From Azotosporobacter soli (GTDB lineage Bacteria > Bacillota > Negativicutes > SG130), in NCBI RefSeq assembly GCF_030542965.1, contig NZ_JAUAOA010000004.1, positions 1 through 64,000 of the forward strand: DNA of 64,000 bases, in the 5' to 3' direction. Position numbers and translations under genes: made by a program. Position 1 is the stretch's first letter; each line of letters opens with the position of its first letter. Shown piece by piece: positions 26,569 to 36,169 of the stretch. The notes beneath the pieces were generated by a model that was not told the DNA's origin, did not search any database, and worked only from the letters and a program-made list of their open reading frames with translations.

Positions 26569-28752
26569 TTATGCTTTTTGCGCCGGCACCTGTTTCAGGC
26601 TGAGTGCGATACGGCCGCGCGCTTCGTCGACGCTCAGGATCATTACGTCGAGAATATCGCCGACCGAAACGATGTCGAGCGGATGACGGAACATTTTATG
26701 GCTGAGCTCGGAGCGATGAATCAGGCCGTTCGTTTTGATGCCGATGTCGACGAATACGCCGAAATCGATCACGTTGTGCACCGTACCGCGCACGACGCTG
26801 CCGGGCGTGAGTTCGGCCAGCGTGACAAGATTCTTGCGCGTCAGAGGTGCGGGCAGATCCTCGCGCGGATCGCGACCGGGCTTTGCGAAGGCCGACAAAA
26901 TGTCGCGCACGGTCGGTTCGCCGGCGTTCAGTGCGGCGGCCAGTGATTTGGCGTCGCTTTTGGCGACGGCGTCCTGCACGGCGGGCAGTTGCTGCTTGTC
27001 GGCCAAAGCGGTCGGCGCGAAGCCGAGTTCAGACAGGATACTTTCCGCCAGCGGATAGGACTCCGGATGCACGGGCGTATTGTCTAACGGATTCTTTGCC
27101 GCGACGATGCGCAGGAATCCGGCGCATTGCGTAAAGGCCGCCTGACCGAGGCGGGGTACTTTCAAAAGCTTTTTCCGACTGTCGAAGCTGCCGTTCTCGT
27201 CGCGGAAGGAAACGATGTTCTTCGCGACGGTCGCGTTGATGCCTGAGACGTGCTTGAGCAGCTCAACCGAGGCGGTGTTAAGGTCGATGCCGACATGGTT
27301 GACCGCCGAATCGACGACCGAGTCGAGTGTGCCGGCCAGCTCTTTTTGATTCACGTCATGCTGGTATTGACCGACGCCGATCGATTTCGGATCGATCTTT
27401 ACCAGCTCAGCCAGCGGATCCTGGACGCGACGGGCGATGGAAACCGCGCCGCGCAGCGAGACGTCGAGACCGGGCAGTTCGTCTTTTGCGAGCTTGGAAG
27501 CCGAATAGACCGATGCGCCCGCTTCATTGGTGATCAGATAGTGCAGATTAAGGTTGTGCTCCCGGATCAGTTCGGCAAGGAATTCTTCCGTTTCGTAAGA
27601 GGCCGTGCCGTTGCCGATTGCGACAAGCGTGACGTTATGTTTGCGCAGAAGTTCAAGCAGTTCGACCGCGCCCTTTGCCTTTTGACCGGCGCCCAGCGTA
27701 ATGAAAAGCGTTGTGGTTGCCAAAACGGTGCCGTTTGCATTGACGACCGCCGCTTTGCAGCCGGTACGGAAACCAGGATCGAGCCCCAGTACGGTATGGC
27801 CGCCCAAGGGCTGCTGCAAAAGCAGTTGGCGCAGGTTCAGGCCGAAGACCCGGATGGCCTGTTTCTCGGCGTTTTCTGTCAGTTGGCCGCGGATCTCGCG
27901 TTCAAGCGCCGGGAAGAGCAGGCGTTTATATCCGTCGGCAATCGCCAGCGTCAATTGTTCCTGAAAGAGGGATGCGCCCGTGACTACCTTGCTGTGGATG
28001 AACTGGAGCAATTGTTCCTGCGGCACGACCAGCTGGACTTTGAGTACGTCCTTGCTTTCGCCGCGATTTACCGCCAGGATGCGGTGCGAGGGAATGCGGC
28101 GCACCGGTTCGCTGTATTCGCGGTAGGTAAGAAAGGCCTTGCCCGATTCTTCATCGACCGCGAGCGTCGTCGCGATTTCGCCCTGCTGCCAGATCATCCG
28201 GCGCAGCTGCGCGCGGATGTCGGCGCGTTCGGCTACGAGTTCCGCGATGATGTCGCGTGCGCCGGCGAGCGCGTCTTCCGCCGTCTCGACGCCGAGTTCG
28301 GTGTTGATGTATTCGGCTGCAAGGGAGAGTATATCGCCGTTAACGCTTGGAGCCTGCGCCAGGAAAAGCTCGGAGAGAGGTTCCAGGCCTTTTTCGCGCG
28401 CCGCCTGCGCGCGTGTTCTTTTCTTAGGTCGATAAGGCAGGTAGAGGTCTTCGAGCTCCTGCAGTTTCGTGGTTGCGCTGATGGCAGCCGATAATTCCTC
28501 GGTCAACTTGCCCTGCTCTTCGATGCTGGCCAGAATGTCTTCCTGGCGTTTGGCTAGGTTGCGCAAATATTGCAAGCGGTCTACAATAGTGCGTAGCGCT
28601 TCTTCGTCGAGTTCGCCGGTTACTTCTTTGCGGTAACGGGCGATGAAAGGAATCGTGTTGCCGTCATCGAGCAAGCGGATCGTGGCTTCGACTTGAGCCG
28701 GACGAACGCGCAGCTCCTGTGCGATCAAATTCGGAATATCTTGTACGATCAT
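26569..28752 (-). CDS. tex: Tex-family RNA-binding transcription accessory protein
   Basis: 727 residues. Tex N-terminal helical region, then a YqgF-like nuclease fold (VLGLDPGFRTGCKAAVV, about residue 325), helix-hairpin-helix elements (DLNTASVELLKHVSGI, SFDSRKKLLKVPRLG) and a C-terminal S1 RNA-binding domain (GSVVRGTVHNVIDFGVFVDIG). The protein binds nucleic acid and associates with transcription. Length and domain order fit the family. It is monocistronic on the minus strand. Confidence 0.95.
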   Translation of the reverse strand: MIVQDIPNLIAQELRVRPAQVEATIRLLDDGNTIPFIARYRKEVTGELDEEALRTIVDRLQYLRNLAKRQEDILASIEEQGKLTEELSAAISATTKLQELEDLYLPYRPKKRTRAQAAREKGLEPLSELFLAQAPSVNGDILSLAAEYINTELGVETAEDALAGARDIIAELVAERADIRAQLRRMIWQQGEIATTLAVDEESGKAFLTYREYSEPVRRIPSHRILAVNRGESKDVLKVQLVVPQEQLLQFIHSKVVTGASLFQEQLTLAIADGYKRLLFPALEREIRGQLTENAEKQAIRVFGLNLRQLLLQQPLGGHTVLGLDPGFRTGCKAAVVNANGTVLATTTLFITLGAGQKAKGAVELLELLRKHNVTLVAIGNGTASYETEEFLAELIREHNLNLHYLITNEAGASVYSASKLAKDELPGLDVSLRGAVSIARRVQDPLAELVKIDPKSIGVGQYQHDVNQKELAGTLDSVVDSAVNHVGIDLNTASVELLKHVSGINATVAKNIVSFRDENGSFDSRKKLLKVPRLGQAAFTQCAGFLRIVAAKNPLDNTPVHPESYPLAESILSELGFAPTALADKQQLPAVQDAVAKSDAKSLAAALNAGEPTVRDILSAFAKPGRDPREDLPAPLTRKNLVTLAELTPGSVVRGTVHNVIDFGVFVDIGIKTNGLIHRSELSHKMFRHPLDIVSVGDILDVMILSVDEARGRIALSLKQVPAQKA

Positions 28753-28897
28753 CGGGTGAATTCACCTGCTTTTCATTAATTTTACACTGGGCCAAAGAGG
28801 CCAGCAGTCTTACTCTTCAACATTATAGCATAGATAAGACACGGATATCGGATCGCTGACGCAGGAAAAAAGAAGGGGCGCAAAGTGGAGGAATGTC

Positions 28898-30244
28898 ATG
28901 CCTGATTTTAACGGATATATGCGTCGCCGCATTTTGGCGTTAGCCTGGCCGGTGGTGCTTGAGATGTCATGGTTCATGATCGTCAATCTTTTGGTCACCG
29001 CGATGGTCGGGCGCTTGGGCGCTGTTTCGCTCGCCGCGGTCGGTTTGGCGACGATGGTTCAGTTTTCCAGCACGATGATCTTTGCTGCGGCGGGAACGGG
29101 GGCGGCGGCGCTCGTTGCGCGGGCCAGCGGCGCAGGCGATTGGCCGCGGGTGCGCTTGATCACCGGTCAGGCGATTGTCGTCAGCCTTTGCTGCGGTTTT
29201 CTCCTGACGCTGATCGGCTGGCAACTTTCGGCGCACGTTTTCGGCCTTGTCGGCGCGGAAGAGGCGGTAGCGACGCTGGGCGGCGAACTGCTGAGGATTC
29301 AATTTCTCTCGGCGCCCTGCCTACTGCTCTTCTCGGTCGGTAATGCGATTCTGCGCGGCATCGGCAAGACGAGACTGACGCTCTTGATCAGCTTTGTCGC
29401 GCATAGCATGAACCTGAGCGTGAGCTTTCTTCTGATCAACGGCATTGCCGTGCCGACGCTTGGTGCGAGCGGTGCGGCCTGGGGCTCCTGCGCGGCGCAG
29501 ACGGCAGGCGCGCTGGCTGTTTTTCTCGTCCTCTTCCGGCAGCGCAGCATCCGTTTACGCGCCAAGCAAATGTGGCCGCTGAGAGTGAACGTGATGCGCG
29601 AAATTCTGGCGATCAGCGTGCCTGCCGGACTGGAGCAATTGGCGATGCAGGGCGGGCGCATCGTCTATACCTTTTTGCTTGCCGAAATCGGCGCGGTTCA
29701 GTTTGCGGCGCATCAGATCGCGATGCAGGTCGAGTCGATCTCCTTTCTGCCGGGCTTCGCCTTTTCCATTGCGGCGATGACGCTGGTCGGGCAGAATCTT
29801 GGCCGAAGCTTGTCGCATCGGGCCGAACAGTACGTCTGGCAGACGAACCGCATGGCGCTAGGTAGCATGACCGCGATGGCGCTGATCTTTTTTCTCTTTG
29901 CCGAACCGCTGACGCGTCTATTCATCAGCGATCCGGACGTCGTCTATTGGGGCAGTCTGTGCGTCAAGATCGCCGCGCTGGAACAGCCGACGATCGCGCT
30001 GACGTATGTCTTCGCCGGTGCGCTGCGCGGCGCAGGCTATACGAAATGGCCGATGTATATTACTGCGCTCGGCGTTTGGGGTGTTCGCATCCCGGTCGTC
30101 TATGCGGCGCTGAAAATTTTTCACTGCGACATCACGGCAGCCTGGTACATCACCGCGGCGGACTTTTTGCTGCGCAGCCTGATCCTATGGCGACGCTTTC
30201 GCGTCGGCGACTGGAAACGAAAAGAACTGCCGCAAAGAGACTGA
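28898..30244 (+). CDS. MATE-family efflux transporter
   Basis: 448 residues with about twelve hydrophobic segments arranged as two halves. The start RRRILALAWPVVLEMSWFMIVNLLVTAMVGRLG and the repeated block in the second half (REILAISVPAGLEQLAMQGG) are typical of the NorM/DinF class. MATE proteins export cationic drugs or metabolites using Na+ or H+. GGAGGAATGTC precedes the ATG. Substrate is unknown; neighbours are unrelated. Confidence 0.92.
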   Translation: MPDFNGYMRRRILALAWPVVLEMSWFMIVNLLVTAMVGRLGAVSLAAVGLATMVQFSSTMIFAAAGTGAAALVARASGAGDWPRVRLITGQAIVVSLCCGFLLTLIGWQLSAHVFGLVGAEEAVATLGGELLRIQFLSAPCLLLFSVGNAILRGIGKTRLTLLISFVAHSMNLSVSFLLINGIAVPTLGASGAAWGSCAAQTAGALAVFLVLFRQRSIRLRAKQMWPLRVNVMREILAISVPAGLEQLAMQGGRIVYTFLLAEIGAVQFAAHQIAMQVESISFLPGFAFSIAAMTLVGQNLGRSLSHRAEQYVWQTNRMALGSMTAMALIFFLFAEPLTRLFISDPDVVYWGSLCVKIAALEQPTIALTYVFAGALRGAGYTKWPMYITALGVWGVRIPVVYAALKIFHCDITAAWYITAADFLLRSLILWRRFRVGDWKRKELPQRD

Positions 30245-30274
30245 AACGTCTCCTTTGGGCAGTGTCTTTTGCTT

Positions 30275-31294
30275 TTATTCTTCAATGACTTCGCAAATCG
30301 TCAATGTGGAAGTCTGCATAAGGTCGATCGAGCGGCCGCCGCCTTCATTCGGCAAGTGAAGCTGAGGTCGCAGCGGAAAGTGGGCGTGATTAGCGGTGAC
30401 GTAGCCGGTTTCGCCGGTGTTCAGGCGGACGAGATTGCCGACGGAAAAAAGCGGTACGGCATGGAGGAAGGTCGTCAACAAACGAAGATCAAAGAGCGTA
30501 TTTCCTTTGGACATCATTTCCTCCAAGACTTCCTGACGCGGCGTGCCGCTCAAGAGCGAAGCTCGCAGCGCATTGTCGAAATAGTTGGCGATCGCGACAA
30601 TCTGTGCGTGCGGATGCAGTTGCTCGCGCGCGCGGCCGAGCGGAAAGCCGGAACCGTCGTAGCGCTCATGATGTTCGGCTGCAATGCGGCAGGCTGTGAC
30701 GTTGCGCGCCAGCAGCGTCAGGAGATTGCGGCCGTAGAGCGGGTGCAGGTCCGGGATGTCGTTGTGCGGCGGATTGGAAAGCTGCACCGCCTTGCCGATA
30801 TCATGCAGCAACGCGCCGATGCCAAGTTCTTCAAGCTCCGGGCGGGACAAACCGAGGGTAAGGCCGGTAATCAACGACAAGAGGCAGACGTTGATCGCAT
30901 GCGTCATTTCGTTTTCCTCTGGCTGGCGAATCTGAATGTGCAAGATGTCCGGCAACTGGCGTTTGCTTTCTTCGATTGCTGCGCCGACCAACGTTTCCAG
31001 TTGCTTTAGATACGAGGTGCTCAGTTTCGGATTAGGCAGACGGCTGGTTTGCAGCTGGTAAAGCGATTGGAAGCAAAGCTCGATCTCGCCGCGCAGTTCG
31101 GCTGAAATCGCCGAACGTTCTTTTAGTTTTTCGGCGATCGGATCATAGACGCGCAGCGATGAGATGCGCAGACGTTCTAAGCGTTTCAGATAACGGGTCG
31201 TCAGTTGGATGCCTTTTTCTAAGAGCAGCGTGCCGGATTCGTCAAAAATGTCCTGGGCCAGGATCATGCCTGGCGAAGCGTTGCTAATGTGCAT
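30275..31294 (-). CDS. HD-GYP domain protein (c-di-GMP phosphodiesterase type)
   Basis: 339 residues from the ATG at 31294, where GGGAGG lies nine bases upstream. An N-terminal region of about 120 residues (GMILAQDIFDESGTLLLEKG) precedes an HD-GYP domain. HDIGKA, the HHERYDGSGFPLG variant of the HHE...DGxGYP motif, and IVAIANYFDNAL are visible. The domain hydrolyses c-di-GMP; in this variant Tyr of GYP is Phe. It is convergent with the MATE gene. Confidence 0.9.
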   Translation of the reverse strand: MHISNASPGMILAQDIFDESGTLLLEKGIQLTTRYLKRLERLRISSLRVYDPIAEKLKERSAISAELRGEIELCFQSLYQLQTSRLPNPKLSTSYLKQLETLVGAAIEESKRQLPDILHIQIRQPEENEMTHAINVCLLSLITGLTLGLSRPELEELGIGALLHDIGKAVQLSNPPHNDIPDLHPLYGRNLLTLLARNVTACRIAAEHHERYDGSGFPLGRAREQLHPHAQIVAIANYFDNALRASLLSGTPRQEVLEEMMSKGNTLFDLRLLTTFLHAVPLFSVGNLVRLNTGETGYVTANHAHFPLRPQLHLPNEGGGRSIDLMQTSTLTICEVIEE

Positions 31295-31480
31295 GAAATA
31301 GATCCTCCCGCGAAAAATAAAAGCTCCATTCATTTATTATATGACAGATGGAGCTTTAGCAGCTATGGCCGCAAGTCCTACATGAGCCGGGACTTTTAAA
31401 TCGATTTTAAAAAAACGCAGGCGCAGTAAATTAGAAAAAAACGACAAAATAAAACAATTTATACAAAACTGTAACTCCTA

Positions 31481-31509
31481 TTGACAAGACAGGGATTGCA
31501 TATTAAAAT
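31481..31509 (+). promoter_or_regulatory. Promoter of the Fur-family gene
   Basis: TTGACA (31481-31486) and TAAAAT (31504-31509) are spaced by 17 bases. AT-rich partly symmetric sequence (TTAAAATTAGGTATAATTAA) overlaps the -10 box and could be an autoregulatory Fur/PerR-type box, but this is weak. Confidence 0.6.
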
Positions 31510-31575
31510 TAGGTATAATTAAAGGAAAACTATTATCAATAGATAGGGTTTGTTCTAGAAAGGTGGTGAGAATGT

Positions 31576-32007
31576 ATGGCAATTTGCGTTACGACTATGT
31601 TGCGTGAACGCGGCTTCAAAGTGACTCCGCAGCGACTGGCGATCTACAATTATCTTTCGTCTACGAAAGCCCATCCCAATGCTGAGACGATCTTTAATGA
31701 TTTGCAGCCGGTGTATCCTACGATGAGTTTGGCGACTGTCTATAAAACAATGGAGATTCTGCGCGAAATCGGTCTGGTCCAGGTGCTCAATATTGGGGAA
31801 GATAGTTTCCGCTACGATGCCTTTACGGAGAATCATCCGCATGTCCGCTGCATGTCCTGCGGGCGCGTCGATGACATCGACGATATCAAGGCAGGAAAAT
31901 TTGTCGATGATGTAGCATCTTCGACGAACTACCAGTTAACGGGGCAACAATTCTACTTCTTCGGCGTTTGTCCGGAGTGTCAGAAACAAAGAAAGAATCC
32001 GAGTTAG
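31576..32007 (+). CDS. Fur-family metalloregulator, PerR-like
   Basis: 143 residues. Winged helix at the N-terminus (KVTPQRLAIYNYL, HPNAETIFNDL, MSLATVYKTMEIL) and a dimerisation domain with two Cys-x2-Cys pairs (CMSC and CPEC) that hold structural zinc. The regulatory site FRYDAFTENHPHVRC contains an Asp in the place typical of PerR and two His, which suggests peroxide or iron sensing. The exact member (PerR, Fur or Zur) cannot be settled. AAGGTGG stands about ten bases before the ATG. It forms a single-gene unit with a terminator behind. Confidence 0.9.
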   Translation: MAICVTTMLRERGFKVTPQRLAIYNYLSSTKAHPNAETIFNDLQPVYPTMSLATVYKTMEILREIGLVQVLNIGEDSFRYDAFTENHPHVRCMSCGRVDDIDDIKAGKFVDDVASSTNYQLTGQQFYFFGVCPECQKQRKNPS

Positions 32008-32023
32008 TTTGTGCTGCAATTAT

Positions 32024-32048
32024 GCCCGGCAATCGCCGGGCTTTTTTT
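32024..32048. terminator. Terminator after the Fur-family gene
   Basis: GCCCGGC-AATC-GCCGGGC followed by seven T; it separates convergent genes. Confidence 0.85.
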
Positions 32049-33135
32049 ATTTCTGCACATTGCCGTTTACGCTGACGCCGCTCGCCTTCGGATTGACGTC
32101 GAGCGCGTTTGGAATGTTGCGGATCGTATTTTGCTCGATGCTGCTGTAAGTGGCGAATGCGGAGACGCGGATGCCGGACGTTTGCTTGTTGCGGCCGCTC
32201 TTATCGGCGACGATGGTATTGTTTCGCACCGAACAGTGGCTGCCGTTCAGATCGATGCCGAGGCGTGAATTATGCAGTGTGATTAAATTGTTCTCGATGC
32301 GGTTGTTGTCGGCAAAAACCGCGATGGCGGCTTGTGCGTTCGGCGTCTCGTCAGTGGCCGGATTGGCGGTAATGCGGTTGTGGAGAATCTTGCCGCCCGA
32401 GGTTTGCAGCTTGATCGCGCGGCGGTTGAAAGCGTCAAAGGTGCAATCCTTAATCGTCAGATCGCACAGCCAGTCTTTCTTGCCGTTGATCTGGACGCAG
32501 TCGCCGGAGTCGAGACTGCCGACGTCTTTGAACGTGCAGCCGATGATGCTCAGCGATTCGACGTTCCAGGCGGATATCGCGCGTACATTGCCGACGGATT
32601 CACTGCGGATGCCATGAAAATAGCTGTTGCTAAGTGCGATGTCGCCGCCGCCCTTGACGATCAGCGCACGCGCGGTCGCTTTGGCATCGCCTGCGAAATT
32701 GCGGATCTCACAATTTTGCAGCAGAACGGAATGCGCATTGTTTAGGATCAGTGCGGTTTTGCGCTTCTGGTTGCCGTCGAGAACCAGATTGGAAAGCGTG
32801 ACATGATCAGAGGCGATCTGAAGAAGCTCTGCGCCGCTGCTTCGGCCCTTGATGATCGTGTCTTTCTCGCCGACAAGCATCACGCCGCTCGGCAGCGTCA
32901 GCGTATCGATCAGATAGGTGCCGCTAGGGAGATGAAGATACTGGTTGCTTTTTAATTTTCCAAGTGCCGTCTGGAAAGCGCTCGTGTCATTGTTTTTGCC
33001 GTCGCCTTTGACGCCGAAGGCGCTTATCTCAACGCGGCTTCGTTTCTCGGACGGTTGGTTTGCGCTGACGCTGGAGAGAGGGACGAATAAGTACAAGGCT
33101 AATAAGGCTGCGACGAAAAGTCTTGCAAAGTTCAT
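32047..33135 (-). CDS. Exported right-handed beta-helix protein (pectate-lyase-like fold)
   Basis: 362 residues with a signal peptide (MNFARLFVAALLALYLFVPL, cleavage near SVSA). The mature start VEISAFGVKGDGKNNDTSAFQTAL is the usual beginning of pectate-lyase-3 or GH28-related helices. Many parallel-beta-helix rungs follow (NSYFHGIRSESVG, NCEIRNFAG, NRIENNLITLHNS, HCSVRNNTIV). Such proteins often cleave or bind polysaccharides, but no catalytic triad can be picked out here. Confidence 0.85.
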   Translation of the reverse strand: MNFARLFVAALLALYLFVPLSSVSANQPSEKRSRVEISAFGVKGDGKNNDTSAFQTALGKLKSNQYLHLPSGTYLIDTLTLPSGVMLVGEKDTIIKGRSSGAELLQIASDHVTLSNLVLDGNQKRKTALILNNAHSVLLQNCEIRNFAGDAKATARALIVKGGGDIALSNSYFHGIRSESVGNVRAISAWNVESLSIIGCTFKDVGSLDSGDCVQINGKKDWLCDLTIKDCTFDAFNRRAIKLQTSGGKILHNRITANPATDETPNAQAAIAVFADNNRIENNLITLHNSRLGIDLNGSHCSVRNNTIVADKSGRNKQTSGIRVSAFATYSSIEQNTIRNIPNALDVNPKASGVSVNGNVQK

Positions 33136-33349
33136 GCGGTGCTAGGCTCCTTTTTCTGCGATTCATAATAATGTAATCTTATCAAGAATTTATTACAAAG
33201 AAAGGCGCGTTTTTCTTACGTGTTTCTGACAAATTTCCGACTGAGGCGGAAATTTGTGAACAGGAATTTTTTTTTCAACGGCGAATTTCTTTCTAGACTG
33301 GAACGAAGTCGTCGGAAGCGTTCGTTATGATGGTGAGGAGGATGTTGTT

Positions 33350-33991
33350 ATGGATTTGGCGGCTTATATCGATCATACGGTATTGAAACCGGATGCGACG
33401 AGTGAGGATGTGCGCATATTGTGCAGCGAGGCGAAAGAGCATCAGTTTGCCGCTGTATGCGTCAACCCTTGTTTTGTCGATCTGGCGGCGCATTTATTAA
33501 AAGGCAGCAACGTTAAGGTGGCGACGGTCATCGGCTTTCCGCTCGGCGCGAACTTGAGCAGCGTCAAGGCTTTCGAAACCGAACAGGCCGTTTTGCAAAA
33601 AGCCGATGAAATCGATATGGTGATCAATCTCGGTGCTGCGAAACTGGGCCTCTGGGAAGCGGTGCAGGCCGATATCGAGGCGGTCGTTACAGCCGCAGAC
33701 GGCAGGACCGTTAAGGTGATCGTCGAGACCGGGCTTTTGAACAAGAGCGAAAAAAGACGGGTCTGTGAAACGGTTCTAGCAAGCGGCGCGCATTTCATCA
33801 AGACGTCGACCGGCTTCGGGCCGGGCGGTGCGACGGTAGAAGATGTGGCCTTATTCAAATCGATCGTCGGCGACCGGATCGGGATCAAAGCATCCGGCGG
33901 CGTGCGCAGCAAAGAAGATGCCGAAAGAATGATTGCCGCCGGTGCAACGCGGATCGGGACAAGCGGCGGCGTGAAGATCGTCAGCGGCTGA
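33350..33991 (+). CDS. deoC: Deoxyribose-phosphate aldolase
   Basis: 213 residues. Class I aldolase splitting 2-deoxyribose 5-phosphate into glyceraldehyde 3-phosphate and acetaldehyde. The Schiff-base lysine lies in HFIKTSTGFGPGGA, the second active-site lysine in IGIKASGGVR, and the Asp in the DEIDMVINLGA block. It begins YIDHTVLKPDAT, as usual. GAGGATG precedes the ATG. It stands alone upstream of a two-component system. Confidence 0.95.
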   Translation: MDLAAYIDHTVLKPDATSEDVRILCSEAKEHQFAAVCVNPCFVDLAAHLLKGSNVKVATVIGFPLGANLSSVKAFETEQAVLQKADEIDMVINLGAAKLGLWEAVQADIEAVVTAADGRTVKVIVETGLLNKSEKRRVCETVLASGAHFIKTSTGFGPGGATVEDVALFKSIVGDRIGIKASGGVRSKEDAERMIAAGATRIGTSGGVKIVSG

Positions 33992-34071
33992 GTTGGCAAA
34001 GGCGTTGAAGAAAAAAAGAAAAACGTTATGGATGAGCAAATTATACATGGATGTATAAAAGAAGGTGCCCC

Positions 34072-34746
34072 ATGAAAGTTTTGTTGGTTGAGGATGATTG
34101 CAAACTTCTCGATGCACTGTCACACCTGCTGAAAGAAACCGGCTATGTCGTCGATAGCGCGGCGGATGGCGAGGCGGGAAGCGAAATGGCGGCGATGGGA
34201 GTGTATGACGTCATCGTTCTTGACCGGATGCTGCCGAAACTGGACGGTCTTTCTTTGTTGAAAGAGATTCGCGAGCGGGGCGTCGATACGCCGATTTTGC
34301 TTCTGACTGCGCTGGATGCGCCGGAGCAAAGGGTGGAAGGCCTGCATGCGGGCGCGGATGATTATCTGATCAAGCCGTTTTTTGCCGCAGAGTTGATCGC
34401 GCGGCTGAAGAATTTGACCCGCCGGAGCCATAAGGGGCTGGTGAATGACGCGATCACGGTCGGCTCGTTGACGCTCGAGCCATTGCGCAGCCAAGTGGTA
34501 AAGGGGCGGGATACGTTTCAATTGACGACCAAAGAAATGCTGCTCTTGGAACTCTTGATGATCAATGCAGGGCAAGTCGTGACGCGCGAATGTATTATGG
34601 CCAAGATCTGGGGTTATAATTCGGATTGCGATTTTGCCAGCATCGATGTCTACATCCATTTTTTACGCAAGAAATTGAATGTTTCCAATATCCGTACGGT
34701 GCGCGGCATCGGTTATTGTTTGCAGGAGGATTGCCATGTTCCATAA
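34072..34746 (+). CDS. OmpR/PhoB-family response regulator
   Basis: 224 residues from the ATG at 34072 with AGAAGGTG upstream. Receiver domain with phosphorylated Asp in DVIVLDRMLPKLDG and conserved Lys in DYLIKPFF. A C-terminal winged helix follows (FQLTTKEMLLLELLM, SIDVYIHFLRKKLN, IRTVRGIGYCL). The next gene, a sensor kinase, starts inside its last codons, so the pair is translationally coupled. Confidence 0.94.
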   Translation: MKVLLVEDDCKLLDALSHLLKETGYVVDSAADGEAGSEMAAMGVYDVIVLDRMLPKLDGLSLLKEIRERGVDTPILLLTALDAPEQRVEGLHAGADDYLIKPFFAAELIARLKNLTRRSHKGLVNDAITVGSLTLEPLRSQVVKGRDTFQLTTKEMLLLELLMINAGQVVTRECIMAKIWGYNSDCDFASIDVYIHFLRKKLNVSNIRTVRGIGYCLQEDCHVP

Positions 34747-36043
34747 ACTGCGTCTTAAGCTTACGTTGGTCAACGCGTCGCTGATGCTGCTTTTATTCGC
34801 GCTTTTGATCGGCGGCGCGTACGGGTTATCTCAAGTTGATGCGAATGCGCGTGAAGAACATATCGGTGAGAGGATCATCGCCGACATACGGGCGGGGCGG
34901 CTGCAAGAAGTGCCGCTGCCGCCCGTTTTCCTGCCGGGCGGCGAAGGGCCGCCGCCCAAAGGACGTTTTTTTGCGCCTCCGCCGCCGCCGAATTCAAGGA
35001 TTTTCTTCGTGAAGGTAAGCACTGCAGGAGAAATCCTCTTCCAGTCGAACGGCCAGCCGTTTTCGCAAGCGCAATTGGCGGCGCTTGTGGAAAATGTTTT
35101 TAATGCGAAAGAAAACAAAGGCATGTTGGCATGGGGTGACGGTGATTACTTCTATCAGAAAGAGCCGCCCAAGGACGGCGAAGCGGGAATCCTGCTCTTT
35201 CACGACCTGTCACAGGCCAAGCACATGCAGCGGACGGTGATGACGGCGCTTTTGGTCGTCGGCGTCATCTGCGCGCTCTTGTCGTTCGGCGCCAGTTTTT
35301 TTCTTGCCAACCGGGCGATGCTGCCAATCAAGAACGCCTGGCAACAGCAAAAGGATTTTCTTTCCGATGTTTCGCATGAACTGCGCACGCCGCTCGCCAT
35401 CATTCAGACCAATCTCGAGATTGTGCGGCAAAAGCCGTGCGTTACGGTGGCCGAGCAGGACAAATGGCTGGAGAATATCCAGACAGAATGCGTCAGCATG
35501 GCAAAAATGGTGGACTCGTTGCTTTTTTTGGCGCGCTCGGATGCGCAGCAGCAGCAGCTTATAAAACAGCGTTTTGCGCTGCATGGCCTGGTCATACAAG
35601 TGGTCGCGTCGTTTCAGGCAATGGCGCTTGCTAAAGGCGTGACGCTTAGCGCTGAGGCGGAGGAAGCGATTGTCGGCTATGGCGATGAAATGCAGATCAG
35701 ACAGGCGATCACCATCCTGCTCGATAACGCGCTGCGCCATACGTCAAGCGGCGGACGGGTCGACGTTTCGCTCACGCGAAGCGGCAAACGCGCGGTGATA
35801 ACGGTGGCTGATTCCGGCGAAGGGATTGAGGCGGCGTATCTGGAAAAGATCTTTGACCGCTTCTACCAGGTCGATAAGGCGCGCAGCAACGGCGGCAGCG
35901 CGGGGCTGGGCCTGGCGATTGCCAAATGCATCAGCGAAAGCCATGGCGGAGGTATCGATGTGAGCAGCGTGGTGGGAAACGGTGCGACCTTTACGCTTTG
36001 GCTGCCGCTTGAAGCGGCGATACGTTGCAATGAGAAAAAGTGA
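34736..36043 (+). CDS. Sensor histidine kinase partner, with proline-rich extracytoplasmic loop
   Basis: 435 residues from the ATG at 34736 (AGGAGG six bases upstream), overlapping the regulator gene by 11 bases. Two transmembrane helices (about 10-28 and 160-190) enclose a short extracytoplasmic domain with an unusual proline stretch (EGPPPKGRFFAPPPPPNS). HisKA follows with VSHELRTPLAIIQ, then an ATPase domain (DNALRHTSSGG, DSGEGIE, GLGLAIAKCI). The proline-rich segment recalls the proline repeats of the protein encoded just downstream; a functional link is conjecture. Confidence 0.93.
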   Translation: MFHKLRLKLTLVNASLMLLLFALLIGGAYGLSQVDANAREEHIGERIIADIRAGRLQEVPLPPVFLPGGEGPPPKGRFFAPPPPPNSRIFFVKVSTAGEILFQSNGQPFSQAQLAALVENVFNAKENKGMLAWGDGDYFYQKEPPKDGEAGILLFHDLSQAKHMQRTVMTALLVVGVICALLSFGASFFLANRAMLPIKNAWQQQKDFLSDVSHELRTPLAIIQTNLEIVRQKPCVTVAEQDKWLENIQTECVSMAKMVDSLLFLARSDAQQQQLIKQRFALHGLVIQVVASFQAMALAKGVTLSAEAEEAIVGYGDEMQIRQAITILLDNALRHTSSGGRVDVSLTRSGKRAVITVADSGEGIEAAYLEKIFDRFYQVDKARSNGGSAGLGLAIAKCISESHGGGIDVSSVVGNGATFTLWLPLEAAIRCNEKK

Positions 36044-36048
36044 AAATG

Positions 36049-36094
36049 AGGCAGACAAATAATTTGAAAAAATTTGTCTGCCTTGCTTTTTTTT
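36049..36094 (+). terminator. Terminator after the two-component system
   Basis: AGGCAGACAAAT and ATTTGTCTGCCT form a perfect stem followed by TTGC and eight T. Confidence 0.85.
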
Positions 36095-36169
36095 AAGGCT
36101 GCTTTAAGATTTGCTGCCGAAAGATAAAACGAGAGGCAGATAAACTCTAGAAAGCAGGAGGGATATAGC

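Noticed and set aside
27250-28494. 414-codon open frame opposite tex
   Set aside because: Same reason: antisense shadow of a strongly supported gene.
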